A DNA stretch of 20,236 bases from a virus. The position numbers and the translations under genes are program-made. Below the pieces are notes generated by a model. It ran no database searches. It was not told the origin of the DNA and saw nothing but the letters and a program-made list of their open reading frames with translations. Below are positions 5,806 to 12,165 of the stretch, piece after piece; position 1 is the first letter of the stretch; every line of letters begins with the position of its first letter. The stretch is from the IMG/VR virus record IMGVR_UViG_3300008120_000563, positions 1 to 20,236 of that record; one strand, 5' to 3'.

Positions 5806-6064
5806 CTTCGCCTCCTTGTAAAGTTATTCCTCTTTGCCTACGAATCTTGTAGCGCTCTCTACTTACTAGACCGCCCCATATGCCGTGAGCTTCATTAACG
5901 ATTCCCCACTCAGCACACTCTGATTGGTGTGGACAACTTCTGCAAATTTGTTTTGCATAGTTAACTTCAATAGTTCCAATAGATTCTTTTCCCTTTTCAG
6001 GAAACCAGAAATCTCCACCAATCTCAGCACACGCGGGAGCTTCAAACTGATGCGGCTCCCGCAT
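5798..6064 (-). CDS. whiB: WhiB-like iron-sulfur transcription factor
   Basis: An 88-residue WhiB protein with the four cluster ligands Cys12, Cys41, Cys44 and Cys50 (C-x28-C-x2-C-x5-C), the turn GIWGG at 61-65, and the basic C-terminal RYKIRRQR DNA-binding tail. WhiB proteins bind a 4Fe-4S cluster, contact the principal sigma factor region 4 and change host transcription. Phage versions (for example WhiBTM4) can repress host whiB2 and block septation; here the target is unknown. It is the strongest evidence for an actinobacterial host. It is transcribed with the ATPase, whose ribosome site lies in its last codons. No good Shine-Dalgarno precedes ATG 6064, so it may be translated by coupling from the gene ending three bases upstream. 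Confidence 0.93.
   Translation of the reverse strand: MREPHQFEAPACAEIGGDFWFPEKGKESIGTIEVNYAKQICRSCPHQSECAEWGIVNEAHGIWGGLVSRERYKIRRQRGITLQGGEVA
5811..5817 (-). promoter_or_regulatory. Perfect Shine-Dalgarno fixing the ATPase TTG start
   Basis: AAGGAGG on the minus strand, five bases before TTG 5805, within the last codons of whiB. It identifies a TTG start and translational coupling of WhiB and the ATPase. Confidence 0.75.
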
Positions 6065-6067
6065 TGT

Positions 6068-6439
6068 TTATCTAACCCAGATTGTGTCGCACTTATCTGG
6101 TGCGCCCTTAGGTGATGGACACATCCATCCCTGCCACGTACCCTTTGAAGATGTACCAGTCTTGTACACCATTGCTCCGTGCTTACAAGTATTACCAGCA
6201 GATTGTGCTGGTGCTCCGCTAGGAGTTACTGCTGTGACTGTTGCTCCTAGTTGAGCTGCAATAGCGTTAGCACTTGAACCGCCAAGTTCGCCAGCAGTTG
6301 ATTTAATAAGAGCAGATACCATTGAAAGATCATTGAGTCCTGTCTCCAGTTCCTTTACGTCTGTTGCATACAGATTGATAAGTGTTCCATCATTCAACTT
6401 ATAGTTGACTTGATACTTTGTGTCTGACGGTGCAGCCAT
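6068..6439 (-). CDS. Hypothetical protein with a C-terminal Cys/His zinc-like module
   Basis: A 123-residue protein. Residues 1-45 are strand-rich, the middle is Ala/Gly/Ser-rich and flexible (50-83), and the tail is a compact module: TCKHGAMVYKTGTSSKG, then WQGWMCPSP and DKCDTIWVR. C-x-H-G ... C ... C probably binds zinc. The same kind of tail occurs on several unrelated phage replication proteins, so it looks like an add-on nucleic-acid or protein contact module. The ATG 6439 has GGAGG seven bases upstream. It starts one base from the stop of the Cas4-like nuclease, with which it may work (for example as a single-strand-binding or recombination cofactor, by position only). Confidence 0.65.
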   Translation of the reverse strand: MAAPSDTKYQVNYKLNDGTLINLYATDVKELETGLNDLSMVSALIKSTAGELGGSSANAIAAQLGATVTAVTPSGAPAQSAGNTCKHGAMVYKTGTSSKGTWQGWMCPSPKGAPDKCDTIWVR

Positions 6440-7399
6440 TTACTTTCCTCCACTTTGTTTGATGTTTAGCCGAACAGATTCGTTGCCAATAATTTTGGGA
6501 ACAAACCCTAGAAGTTTTTCAACTTCCTTGGAATCAACTGACTCTCGGCCTTTAACCGTAGTCCAACTGATTTCAATGCCACTGGCTGTTACACCAGTAG
6601 CTCCCTGAAATGATTCTTTCAAGGAATCCTTTTGCTTCTCTAACGCTTTAATCTGTGCATCTATCTGTAGATACTTTAGTCCGTTAGTGTCTATCTCTGC
6701 ATCCTCAATGATTGTTTCACTGAGAACTATACGTTCTTTTTTTAGACCAACGCATCCCATCTCACCTGATGCGTCGTAGTACTGACAGTAGAGTCTGCAG
6801 AAACTTTCATCCTTTTCAGGTTGTGGTGCCTCCGGCATCTCCTTGACATTAGCCAACCACGATAAGGCTTCGAGTGCAACCTTCTCATCATAGGCTTCAG
6901 TGTGTACCTTGACATCCTTCTCATCACCATCACGTGCGATAGCAACAAGGTTAACGGTATTGACTTTACCCTTACCGCTCTTCTCAATCAAGTAGCCATA
7001 GACCTGTACCTGCCAGCGCTGTTGCACTGATGGAAAGAATGATAGGTTCTTTACCTTAGATGTTTTCCAGTCAATGACTGCACCAGATTCTGGTATGTAT
7101 AAATCTACGTGTGCTTTCAAATCACCGTATGCTACTTCTGTTTCAACTAAGTAATCCTTACCTTCAGGATCTAATGTTGTAATTGCTTCTTCAATAGCTG
7201 CGTGGATGGCAGTACCCATAATGGCAGCAAGTTTAGATTGGTTATCATTAGTTTCAGGTTGACCGTTTAATCGGTACCACACCTTACGACGACAACCACC
7301 AATTTCTGATGGACCTACCTGTGTCTGCTTACTGCGGTCACGTCCTGCATCTTTGGCGTGCAGTACTGTGAGCAGTAGTTCCTTTGGATCACTTATCAT
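6440..7399 (-). CDS. Cas4/RecB-like PD-(D/E)XK exonuclease with four cysteines
   Basis: A 319-residue nuclease. Cys36 (IGGCRRKVWY) is followed by MGTAIHAAIEEA (His66), a Glu near 86, Asp99, then VIDWKTSK with Asp110 and Lys112 (D-x-K), and WQVQVYGYLI (Gln130, Tyr134). These are the RecB-family motifs in order. Cys201, Cys205 and Cys216 form a second cluster, so with Cys36 there is a C ... C-x3-C-x10-C arrangement like the 4Fe-4S site of Cas4/AddB nucleases. Expected role: 5'-to-3' or 3'-to-5' single-strand exonuclease for recombination or host DNA breakdown. The C-terminal 80 residues add a helical KALEKQKDSLKE coiled segment not found in Cas4. GAGAGG lies five bases upstream of ATG 7399. Confidence 0.8.
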   Translation of the reverse strand: MISDPKELLLTVLHAKDAGRDRSKQTQVGPSEIGGCRRKVWYRLNGQPETNDNQSKLAAIMGTAIHAAIEEAITTLDPEGKDYLVETEVAYGDLKAHVDLYIPESGAVIDWKTSKVKNLSFFPSVQQRWQVQVYGYLIEKSGKGKVNTVNLVAIARDGDEKDVKVHTEAYDEKVALEALSWLANVKEMPEAPQPEKDESFCRLYCQYYDASGEMGCVGLKKERIVLSETIIEDAEIDTNGLKYLQIDAQIKALEKQKDSLKESFQGATGVTASGIEISWTTVKGRESVDSKEVEKLLGFVPKIIGNESVRLNIKQSGGK

Positions 7400-7619
7400 C
7401 TGTGCCTCTCGCTATAGTAATTGCAAAGAACATTCCATTACAGACACCTTTATAGAATTCATCTGTTTGAGCTTCATCTACAAACTTGTTTCTGTACTCT
7501 TCAATTTGCTGAGCAATTCTTTCACGTAATGCCATTTCATCAAAACTGTTACCAATGCGACCAGCACGATAACCCTTTTCAAGTGCTTCACTTAGTGCAT
7601 ACTCCAATGTCTTGTTCAT
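7389..7619 (-). CDS. Hypothetical helical protein (76 aa)
   Basis: Starts MNKTLEYALSEALEKGYRAG and is predicted to be mostly helical, with a Glu/Arg-rich middle (ALRERIAQQIEEYRNK) and a hydrophobic stretch near the end (GMFFAITIARG). It starts at ATG 7619 overlapping the protease stop as ATGA, with AGAGG upstream, and its end overlaps the nuclease by 11 bases. It is clearly an operon gene. No family is recognised; its place between the protease and the nuclease gives no specific role. Confidence 0.7.
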   Translation of the reverse strand: MNKTLEYALSEALEKGYRAGRIGNSFDEMALRERIAQQIEEYRNKFVDEAQTDEFYKGVCNGMFFAITIARGTDDK

Positions 7620-8182
7620 TCAAATATCCTCTCCTGAACCACCAACTGTAAGGGCGGGTTAGTATTGACGTCAAGCACCGACGCGATCTTTACTGCTTTC
7701 TTTACAACTTGAATAGCAGCAGCCTGTGTACGTGTCGAGTTGTTAGATAGTGAGTACAGATAACCCATAGCAAACTGACCGCCTGAACCTAAGCCGTAGC
7801 GTCCTGTGTCATTAGATATAAAGCTCATATCGCAAGCGATGTGGAACAGTTCACCGTCAAAGGCGATGATGTAATCAAAGCCACCTTCTTTATCTTGCTT
7901 AGCCCAATCGTAACCGTGTGCTTCAAACGTACGAATGATAGATGGGATTAGTTTCTTTCCCATAAATATAATCTTGTCATCACCGGTATACGGAGGTGGT
8001 GTCCAGTTGTACGCAAGGATATCTCCTGGACGTGCATCGCCTGTGATACCGATAAGGTAATCACCAACTGCAACGATCTTCGGCGTGCGTGTAGATATTG
8101 TTCGTAAGTTATCTTCTGTTATTTGTGAGTCAGCGCAGAGTACACACCAACCATCTCCCTGAATACCGGCGATTGTTGTCAT
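7616..8182 (-). CDS. Proteasome-beta/HslV-like Ntn hydrolase (peptidase T1 family)
   Basis: Starts MTTIAGIQGDGWCVLCADSQ, which matches proteasome beta subunits and HslV: the Thr after the initiator Met would be the catalytic nucleophile. Asp17 (counting from that Thr) in CADSQ, Lys34 in RTPKIVAVGD, the GITGD turn, a GLGSGG motif (132-135) and SVLDVNTNPP near the end correspond to the family's Asp17, Lys33, Ser129-Gly and Asp166 regions. The length of 188 aa is like HslV (about 175). No HslU, ClpX or Mpa-like ATPase is present in the window, so it would use a host unfoldase or act alone. First gene of the early operon, so the likely action is on host or early proteins rather than capsid maturation. 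Could instead be a non-proteolytic Ntn amidase. No Shine-Dalgarno; see the promoter entry at 8189-8194. Confidence 0.75.
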   Translation of the reverse strand: MTTIAGIQGDGWCVLCADSQITEDNLRTISTRTPKIVAVGDYLIGITGDARPGDILAYNWTPPPYTGDDKIIFMGKKLIPSIIRTFEAHGYDWAKQDKEGGFDYIIAFDGELFHIACDMSFISNDTGRYGLGSGGQFAMGYLYSLSNNSTRTQAAAIQVVKKAVKIASVLDVNTNPPLQLVVQERIFE

Positions 8183-8188
8183 AATCTA

Positions 8189-8194
8189 AGCATA
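8189..8194 (-). promoter_or_regulatory. Possible leaderless -10 box before the protease
   Basis: TATGCT on the minus strand, six bases before ATG 8182, the TANNNT-to-start spacing seen for leaderless actinobacterial transcripts. The gene has no Shine-Dalgarno, which fits. No good -35 element is found at the usual distance, so this competes with the better canonical promoter at 8223-8251. Confidence 0.35.
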
Positions 8195-8222
8195 CCACGA
8201 CACGCCGTGAATGCTTCATTTC

Positions 8223-8251
8223 ATCATACCGGCTTGAGTATGTCGTTACAA
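8223..8251 (-). promoter_or_regulatory. Sigma-70-type promoter for the early minus-strand operon
   Basis: TTGTAA (8246-8251) and TATGAT (8223-8228) on the minus strand are separated by exactly 17 bases, giving 4/6 and 5/6 matches to the -35 and -10 consensus. Transcription would start near 8215 and give a leader of about 33 bases before the protease. No other promoter of this quality is visible in front of the 7-kb operon. The assignment is by consensus only. Confidence 0.5.
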
Positions 8252-8252
8252 T
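8247..8252 (+). promoter_or_regulatory. Possible leaderless -10 box for the plus-strand pair
   Basis: TACAAT on the plus strand, seven bases before GTG 8260. It overlaps the -35 of the opposite promoter, so the two transcripts would compete for RNA polymerase. There is no recognisable -35 or Shine-Dalgarno, so a leaderless start is suggested but not shown. Confidence 0.3.
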
Positions 8253-8259
8253 ATGAGCC

Positions 8260-8583
8260 GTGAGGCGAATTAAACAGGCAGAGCGGCCCTCGATGGGCCG
8301 CGACAGTAGCAGTACTGTTACTGTGCGGTTCCGTCTACCAACCCTGCGGATTTTCAGACGCAAGGATACACCCTACGATGGCCTTCCTGAGCCATTTGGA
8401 GCCGATTTGCGGGCTTTAGGCCCGCTCCACGTCTGTCCGTGTGGCTCTCAGGTCTTTAACGTTATGGCGTCCTTTGAGGACTTTGAACTCAGCTGGTATT
8501 TCTTGGACGCAACCTGCGTCAACTGCGGAAATCTAGTGGTTGTCCCCTGTCCTGTGGATAAAGATGGACCACAAGCTCAGTAG
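8260..8583 (+). CDS. Hypothetical protein with five cysteines, putative zinc ribbon
   Basis: A 107-residue frame from GTG 8260. The conserved-looking part is PYDGLPEPFGADLRALGP followed by HVCPCGSQVF, WYFLDATCVNCGN and VVVPCPVD. Cys59, Cys61, Cys86, Cys89 and Cys97 form a ribbon-like site. Proteins of this type occur in actinophages without a known function. The start is uncertain: GTG 8260 is leaderless-looking, while ATG 8293 lies inside a strong hairpin (8283-8301) and has no Shine-Dalgarno. The N-terminal 35 residues are basic. The gene stops within the start of the HNH gene, so they form a pair transcribed divergently from the early operon. Confidence 0.65.
   Translation: MRRIKQAERPSMGRDSSSTVTVRFRLPTLRIFRRKDTPYDGLPEPFGADLRALGPLHVCPCGSQVFNVMASFEDFELSWYFLDATCVNCGNLVVVPCPVDKDGPQAQ
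8283..8323. repeat. Two adjacent inverted repeats near the 5' end of the plus-strand pair
   Basis: First, GCGGCCC (8283-8289) pairs with GGGCCGC (8295-8301) around a five-base loop. Second, a 20-base near-palindrome at 8304-8323 (CAGTAGCAGT then ACTGTTACTG) has a single non-Watson-Crick pair, which would be G-U in RNA. They lie 30-70 bases past the promoter region. They may be a regulator-binding site or RNA hairpins controlling the plus-strand gene. They also fall inside an open frame, so coding constraint is a possible alternative. Confidence 0.45.
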
Positions 8584-8917
8584 CATAGATGAAGAAAAAC
8601 GTACCGCTACCTGTTCAGTTTGCGGTGATACAAAAATAAAGATTAGAAATAAAAAAGCAGCCACCCCGAATAGCAGGTGGCGTTGTATTGCAGTATTCAA
8701 AAGAAACTATAACAAGTCTATCTATCCGTATTCAGTTCATAAGAAAGCCCAATGCGAACACTGTGGCTTTATGCCATCACACTCCTCTCAACTAGATGTT
8801 GACCACATAGACGGTGATCGTTGGAACAACGACCCAAAGAACTTACAGACTCTCTGCGCTAACTGTCATAGATTAAAGACCCACTTGTCAGGAGATAGTA
8901 ACTCTGGTATTTTTTAG
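8564..8917 (+). CDS. HNH endonuclease
   Basis: A 117-residue protein from ATG 8564. An N-terminal Cys pair (TCSVCGDT, Cys17 and Cys20) and a later Cys41 suggest a first ribbon. The HNH core is C-E-H-C at 64-67, then LDVDHIDGDRWNNDPKN with His81 as the catalytic base, and LCANCHRLKTH with the second Cys pair and closing histidines. Small HNH proteins in phages act in packaging or as stand-alone homing-type nucleases; this one is not next to a terminase in the window, so either is open. The frame also runs upstream to 8540, inside the preceding gene. Convergent with the lysis genes; possible terminators lie downstream. Confidence 0.8.
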   Translation: MDHKLSSIDEEKRTATCSVCGDTKIKIRNKKAATPNSRWRCIAVFKRNYNKSIYPYSVHKKAQCEHCGFMPSHSSQLDVDHIDGDRWNNDPKNLQTLCANCHRLKTHLSGDSNSGIF

Positions 8918-8962
8918 CCAGACAGATCCAGATGGTCTGTCGAGTGCTGCTCCTGGGTATGA

Positions 8963-8986
8963 GGCAAAACTGCCCACTATTTTTAG
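8963..8986 (+). terminator. Weak candidate terminator after the HNH gene
   Basis: GGCA (8963-8966), four-base loop AAAC, TGCC (8971-8974), then a T-rich run around 8979-8984. The stem is only four pairs. The stronger hairpin at 8999-9032 may serve instead. Confidence 0.3.
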
Positions 8987-8990
8987 GCAT

Positions 8991-9032
8991 AAAAAATAAA
9001 CCCCCACTCAGGATTTCTCCTGAGCAGGGGTT
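8991..9032 (-). terminator. Strong terminator of the structural/lysis operon
   Basis: AACCCC (8999-9004) and CTCAGGA (9007-9013) pair with TCCTGAG (9018-9024) and GGGGTT (9027-9032) around a TTTC loop. Read on the minus strand, the hairpin is followed by TTTATTTTTT (8991-9000 on the plus strand). That is a classic intrinsic terminator placed 26 bases past the holin-like gene. A few T residues also follow on the plus strand, so some action on the convergent HNH transcript is possible. Confidence 0.85.
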
Positions 9033-9057
9033 CATTGTTGCCTCGCGCTAGTATGGG

Positions 9058-9249
9058 TTACTTAGACCCACGACCAAACTCTGTAGCAGATGGGTCGAGT
9101 GCCTTAAGCACAGGACCTGCGACAGCAGCGAGAGCTGCTAATCCGATTGTCTTGATATCTGTTTCGCCTGATAGCCATAGTGCAATGGCTGCAGCGATTC
9201 CGGCACGTAGATATGTTGCACCGATTGCCTTGAGTTTCTTGATATCCAT
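9058..9249 (-). CDS. Small membrane protein, probable holin
   Basis: A 63-residue protein starting MDIKKLKAIGATYLRAGIAA. Two hydrophobic alanine-rich segments lie at about 14-28 and 35-50, separated by a polar turn (SGETDIK), and the C-terminus is charged. Holins of this size collect in the membrane and release the endolysin. ATG 9249 overlaps the endolysin stop as TAATG, with AAAGGAG nearby, so endolysin and holin are coupled. It is the last gene before the terminator. No sequence-specific holin family is recognised, so the call rests on size, topology and position. The protein at 9719-9919 is a competing holin candidate. Confidence 0.6.
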   Translation of the reverse strand: MDIKKLKAIGATYLRAGIAAAIALWLSGETDIKTIGLAALAAVAGPVLKALDPSATEFGRGSK

Positions 9250-9719
9250 TAGTTCTCCTTTGGACTTGTTGGTTCTTTCTTCTTAGTCTTTACCTTAGAG
9301 ACCTTAGCCTTTACCTTATTTATCGGTGATGGCTCTGGCATCCAAGGAAACCAAGAAGAAGTATCGTTTGCACACTGCTTCTTAATAGAGATATGCAGGT
9401 GCTTGTTGTGCTTGTTACTACCGGTATAAATGTGTTCGCCTCTAGAGCGTGACCAAATCTTTCCTTTGAATATTAAGTACTCAACGCGGTCATCCTTCTG
9501 TAACTCTGAATAGATAACAGAGCAGTTAACTCCAACTAACGGATCGTGTGTTAAATCTACTGCGTGTCCTGAGTTGTGGTCTGAGTTAGGATTCTGATGG
9601 ACGTGTGCTTTAGATGGGAGCAGCCCATCGGATGCTTTCATCCTCTTCGGCCATATCGCTGTTGCTTGACGTAGTACTGCTATTGCAGCAGGCGTCGCCT
9701 TCTTTGCAAGTGGAATCAT
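9249..9719 (-). CDS. Endolysin, M15/VanY-type D,D- or L,D-carboxypeptidase-like peptidase
   Basis: A 156-residue zinc peptidase. NSDHNSGHAVDLTHDP (residues 45-60) carries His52 and Asp55, and KHLHISI has His109, giving the H-x2-D ... H-x-H zinc site of the M15 and related peptidase fold. It would cut peptide links in the host wall. The tail (about 130-156) is rich in Lys, Thr and Pro (KAKVSKVKTKKKE), a probable wall or lipid contact. There is no signal peptide, so release would need the holin. ATG 9719 is preceded by AGGA. The flanking genes encode membrane proteins, so this is the lysis cassette; it acts with the transglycosylase encoded far away at 20-448. Confidence 0.8.
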   Translation of the reverse strand: MIPLAKKATPAAIAVLRQATAIWPKRMKASDGLLPSKAHVHQNPNSDHNSGHAVDLTHDPLVGVNCSVIYSELQKDDRVEYLIFKGKIWSRSRGEHIYTGSNKHNKHLHISIKKQCANDTSSWFPWMPEPSPINKVKAKVSKVKTKKKEPTSPKEN

Positions 9720-9919
9720 TATTGTCCTCGTTGGAGTAGAATTTGATAGAGCTTGTCAACTTTTTCCTCTAATCTATTGACCTGATCACGTAAACTGTTG
9801 CCGCCGTTGGGACGAAATTCGTACATCAATGACTTGAATATCCATCTAAACCCTGTAATTAAAGTAGCGAGGATACCTAAGCAGGCTGCTATTAACATAG
9901 CCCAATCGTTGGCAGACAC
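9719..9919 (-). CDS. Small single-pass membrane protein with coiled-coil tail, holin-like
   Basis: A 66-residue protein starting with GTG 9919 (MSANDWAMLIAACLGILATL), with AAGGAG five bases upstream. One transmembrane helix covers about 7-24. The cytoplasmic or periplasmic tail has a heptad-like RDQVNRLEEKVDKLYQILLQ coiled coil (44-63). Single-pass proteins with a coiled coil near endolysins are often holins, antiholins or spanin-like partners. Its stop abuts the endolysin start. It follows the tail gene by nine bases, so it marks the beginning of the lysis module. Confidence 0.6.
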   Translation of the reverse strand: MSANDWAMLIAACLGILATLITGFRWIFKSLMYEFRPNGGNSLRDQVNRLEEKVDKLYQILLQRGQ

Positions 9920-9928
9920 GTGCTCTCC

Positions 9929-12157
9929 TTATACTGTTCTGATTGTGACTGTGAGATAACCGCCATAACCTGAGAAGCGCTTATCTTCTGGAGTCTTGTT
10001 ATTAAAGTCCATCTCTTCAATCAGACCTAGGTATGCTTCACCAGTTCTGAAATCTTGTACCTGGATAGTATCTCCAGCGTTTTCTATTGTCTCTAGTTGA
10101 GTCATACGTTGGTATGCTGAACCTTCATAACCTACTTCGTTACCAAACTTATCGGATTCGTGGTCAAAGCAGAAGAGTGGATACTGGATAAGACGCTGAC
10201 GTGGAATAGCAGGCAGAGCCTTAATCTGGTAGCCAGTAAAGAGTGGACCCTTTGTTGAATCAGTATCAGAGCGAGTCAATGTAAACTTAAAGCCTAAGTA
10301 TTCTTGAGCTGCTTGTGGGTAGTTAATGTTAATCTCAGGTACATTAGATGCTTGACCGAAGGTACCAATCTGGACTGCGTTACCTTCTGAATCAATAGAA
10401 CTGATACGCAAGCCACCATCTGTAGTATCTACACGTGCTTGAAGCATCTTAAATATCTTTAGTTCTAGTGTGTTATAACGAACATAACCTGTCTGTATGT
10501 ATCCCTCTGAAATAAGTTCTGTATCAGATTCAATATAAACATAACCATTAGTTCCGTCACCAGCATTACAAAATGCTAGACGGTTGGTATCTCCTAAGAA
10601 TGCACACGATGTTGTGTAGTGGTCAAGTGCGTCATCAGGATCGTATAAGTCCCACGCATAAGGAAAGAGTAGATTGCCTAGAGGCTGACCCATATCAACA
10701 CGTGTCACACCTACTTGTCCATCAACACCAGATGCTGCCCAGATATATCTATCACGGAAAGCAAAGTCATAGACTGGTTGTTCTGACTCAAAGATTAAAG
10801 CACCGTAGGTAATAGAGCCATCAGAGTCTGATAGTTGTGCTATACGCATACCTTGGTTGGTACCGATAGCCATATTGCCAAGGTAATAAGATATCTTAAA
10901 TACTCGCTCACCTACTGGCATCTCAGCTGCAGTAATAGCAGATGTCAGTGTAGGCATAGCACCAGATGTAGATAGAGTAAACTTCTGGATTGTTGACTGG
11001 ATGTTTGTATATCCTGCTAGGTAGATTGCAGAACCAGATGATGTGATACTTGTGTAAACAAAGTTATCTGTTGGGTGTGTGTAGACAGGGCTTGGTAGCG
11101 CAGTTGCAGTAGTTGCAAACTCGTAGACGCTGTTATTAGCGGCTAGAACTAAACGCTCTTTAGTAAACTCTAGAACTGCATTGGTTACTACAACGCCTGT
11201 TGCGTTGAACATCAAAGTCTCAGCTACTGATGAGTCATCAGAGAGCAACTTCTTGTAAAGGTGTATCTTGCTAGTTCCACCAGATACCTTATTGGTTACC
11301 CAATAGGCATAGGTACCATCATCACAGATAGCAAATACGGGATCATCAGTACCAGCGTTATAGTCAATGAAGTGTGTTACTTCACTTGTTACAGTTCCTG
11401 CAGGAGATACTGGAGTAGATGCTACATTAGATGCAGTCTTAGCATAGGTAAATGTAGTAGCAGAAGGAACTGTAGTAATAGTATACGAACCATTAAAGGT
11501 TGCATCCACACCAGTTACTGTAATTTCCATAGCAACTGCTAGACCGTGTGCTGCACTAGTAGTCAGCGTTGCTACGTTAGATGTCAAAGCCTTATTGGTA
11601 ACGGATGCAGTAATACGTGGATAGATTTTATCTACATCGTACTCATCTAGCATTAACACACCGTTATAGGTGTTAACATCTGTTGAGCCAGTATAGGTAG
11701 GTTTGGTCCACTTAATGGAACGCATAATCTGGTCTGGACGACCATTGGCATTGATAGCACCAGTAGTTGTATGGATGCCACCATCTACATCTTTAAGTAG
11801 TGTTGCCTGTCCTTTAGTCCAGACATCTACACCTTTAGATTGTGTGTATTGAAAGCGTAGCGACTCATCTTGGATAGGTTCAAAAAACTTAATACCTTGA
11901 CCATAGTGAAACGATGACTGTGATCGTAGCCACCAACCGGTAAGCGTCTGCTCACCTGGTTCACGGCTCTGGTCAATCTGTTGCTTACGGTACTGAGCCG
12001 TTACACGGCGATAAGGGTTATCATCAGATGCTGCAATAAAGAAGGGTAAGCCATTGATTGCTACATCGTAGGCATAGCCAGATGCGGTGTATGTAGCTCC
12101 TTCTGGATTAGACAATACAAAGGGTATTCCTTCGGTGATGTCGTCGCCGTATGGCAT
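9929..12157 (-). CDS. Large phage tail/virion protein with inserted Ig-like domain
   Basis: The largest gene in the window, 742 aa. Residues 1-180 are Thr/Asp/aromatic-rich. A separate beta-sandwich-like stretch at about 183-258 (ALTSNVATLTTSAAHGL, NGSYTITTV, TTFTYAKT) resembles the HGL/NGxYxI domain found in many phage fibres. The region from about 270 to 550 has repeated beta-strands spaced like a propeller (AYWVTNKVSGG, LVLAANNSVYEFA, AIYLAGYTN, RYIWAASG). The C-terminus has strand-rich RFSGYGGYLTVTIR. It is probably a baseplate or tail-tip protein. ATG 12157 has AGGAGG four bases upstream. Codon and base use match neighbours such as the fibre genes, apart from the A+T-rich insert directly upstream in the operon. 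Exact role unknown. Confidence 0.7.
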   Translation of the reverse strand: MPYGDDITEGIPFVLSNPEGATYTASGYAYDVAINGLPFFIAASDDNPYRRVTAQYRKQQIDQSREPGEQTLTGWWLRSQSSFHYGQGIKFFEPIQDESLRFQYTQSKGVDVWTKGQATLLKDVDGGIHTTTGAINANGRPDQIMRSIKWTKPTYTGSTDVNTYNGVLMLDEYDVDKIYPRITASVTNKALTSNVATLTTSAAHGLAVAMEITVTGVDATFNGSYTITTVPSATTFTYAKTASNVASTPVSPAGTVTSEVTHFIDYNAGTDDPVFAICDDGTYAYWVTNKVSGGTSKIHLYKKLLSDDSSVAETLMFNATGVVVTNAVLEFTKERLVLAANNSVYEFATTATALPSPVYTHPTDNFVYTSITSSGSAIYLAGYTNIQSTIQKFTLSTSGAMPTLTSAITAAEMPVGERVFKISYYLGNMAIGTNQGMRIAQLSDSDGSITYGALIFESEQPVYDFAFRDRYIWAASGVDGQVGVTRVDMGQPLGNLLFPYAWDLYDPDDALDHYTTSCAFLGDTNRLAFCNAGDGTNGYVYIESDTELISEGYIQTGYVRYNTLELKIFKMLQARVDTTDGGLRISSIDSEGNAVQIGTFGQASNVPEININYPQAAQEYLGFKFTLTRSDTDSTKGPLFTGYQIKALPAIPRQRLIQYPLFCFDHESDKFGNEVGYEGSAYQRMTQLETIENAGDTIQVQDFRTGEAYLGLIEEMDFNNKTPEDKRFSGYGGYLTVTIRTV

Positions 12158-12165
12158 CTATCCTC

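Noticed and set aside
8130-8363. Minus-strand frame across the divergent promoter region
   Set aside because: Runs through the promoter and the start of the protease gene in the wrong frame; rich in Arg and Ser without a family pattern.
8918-8962. Hairpin with GACAGA and TCTGTC arms
   Set aside because: Only six pairs with a nine-base loop and no T tract, so not a terminator; no further meaning seen.
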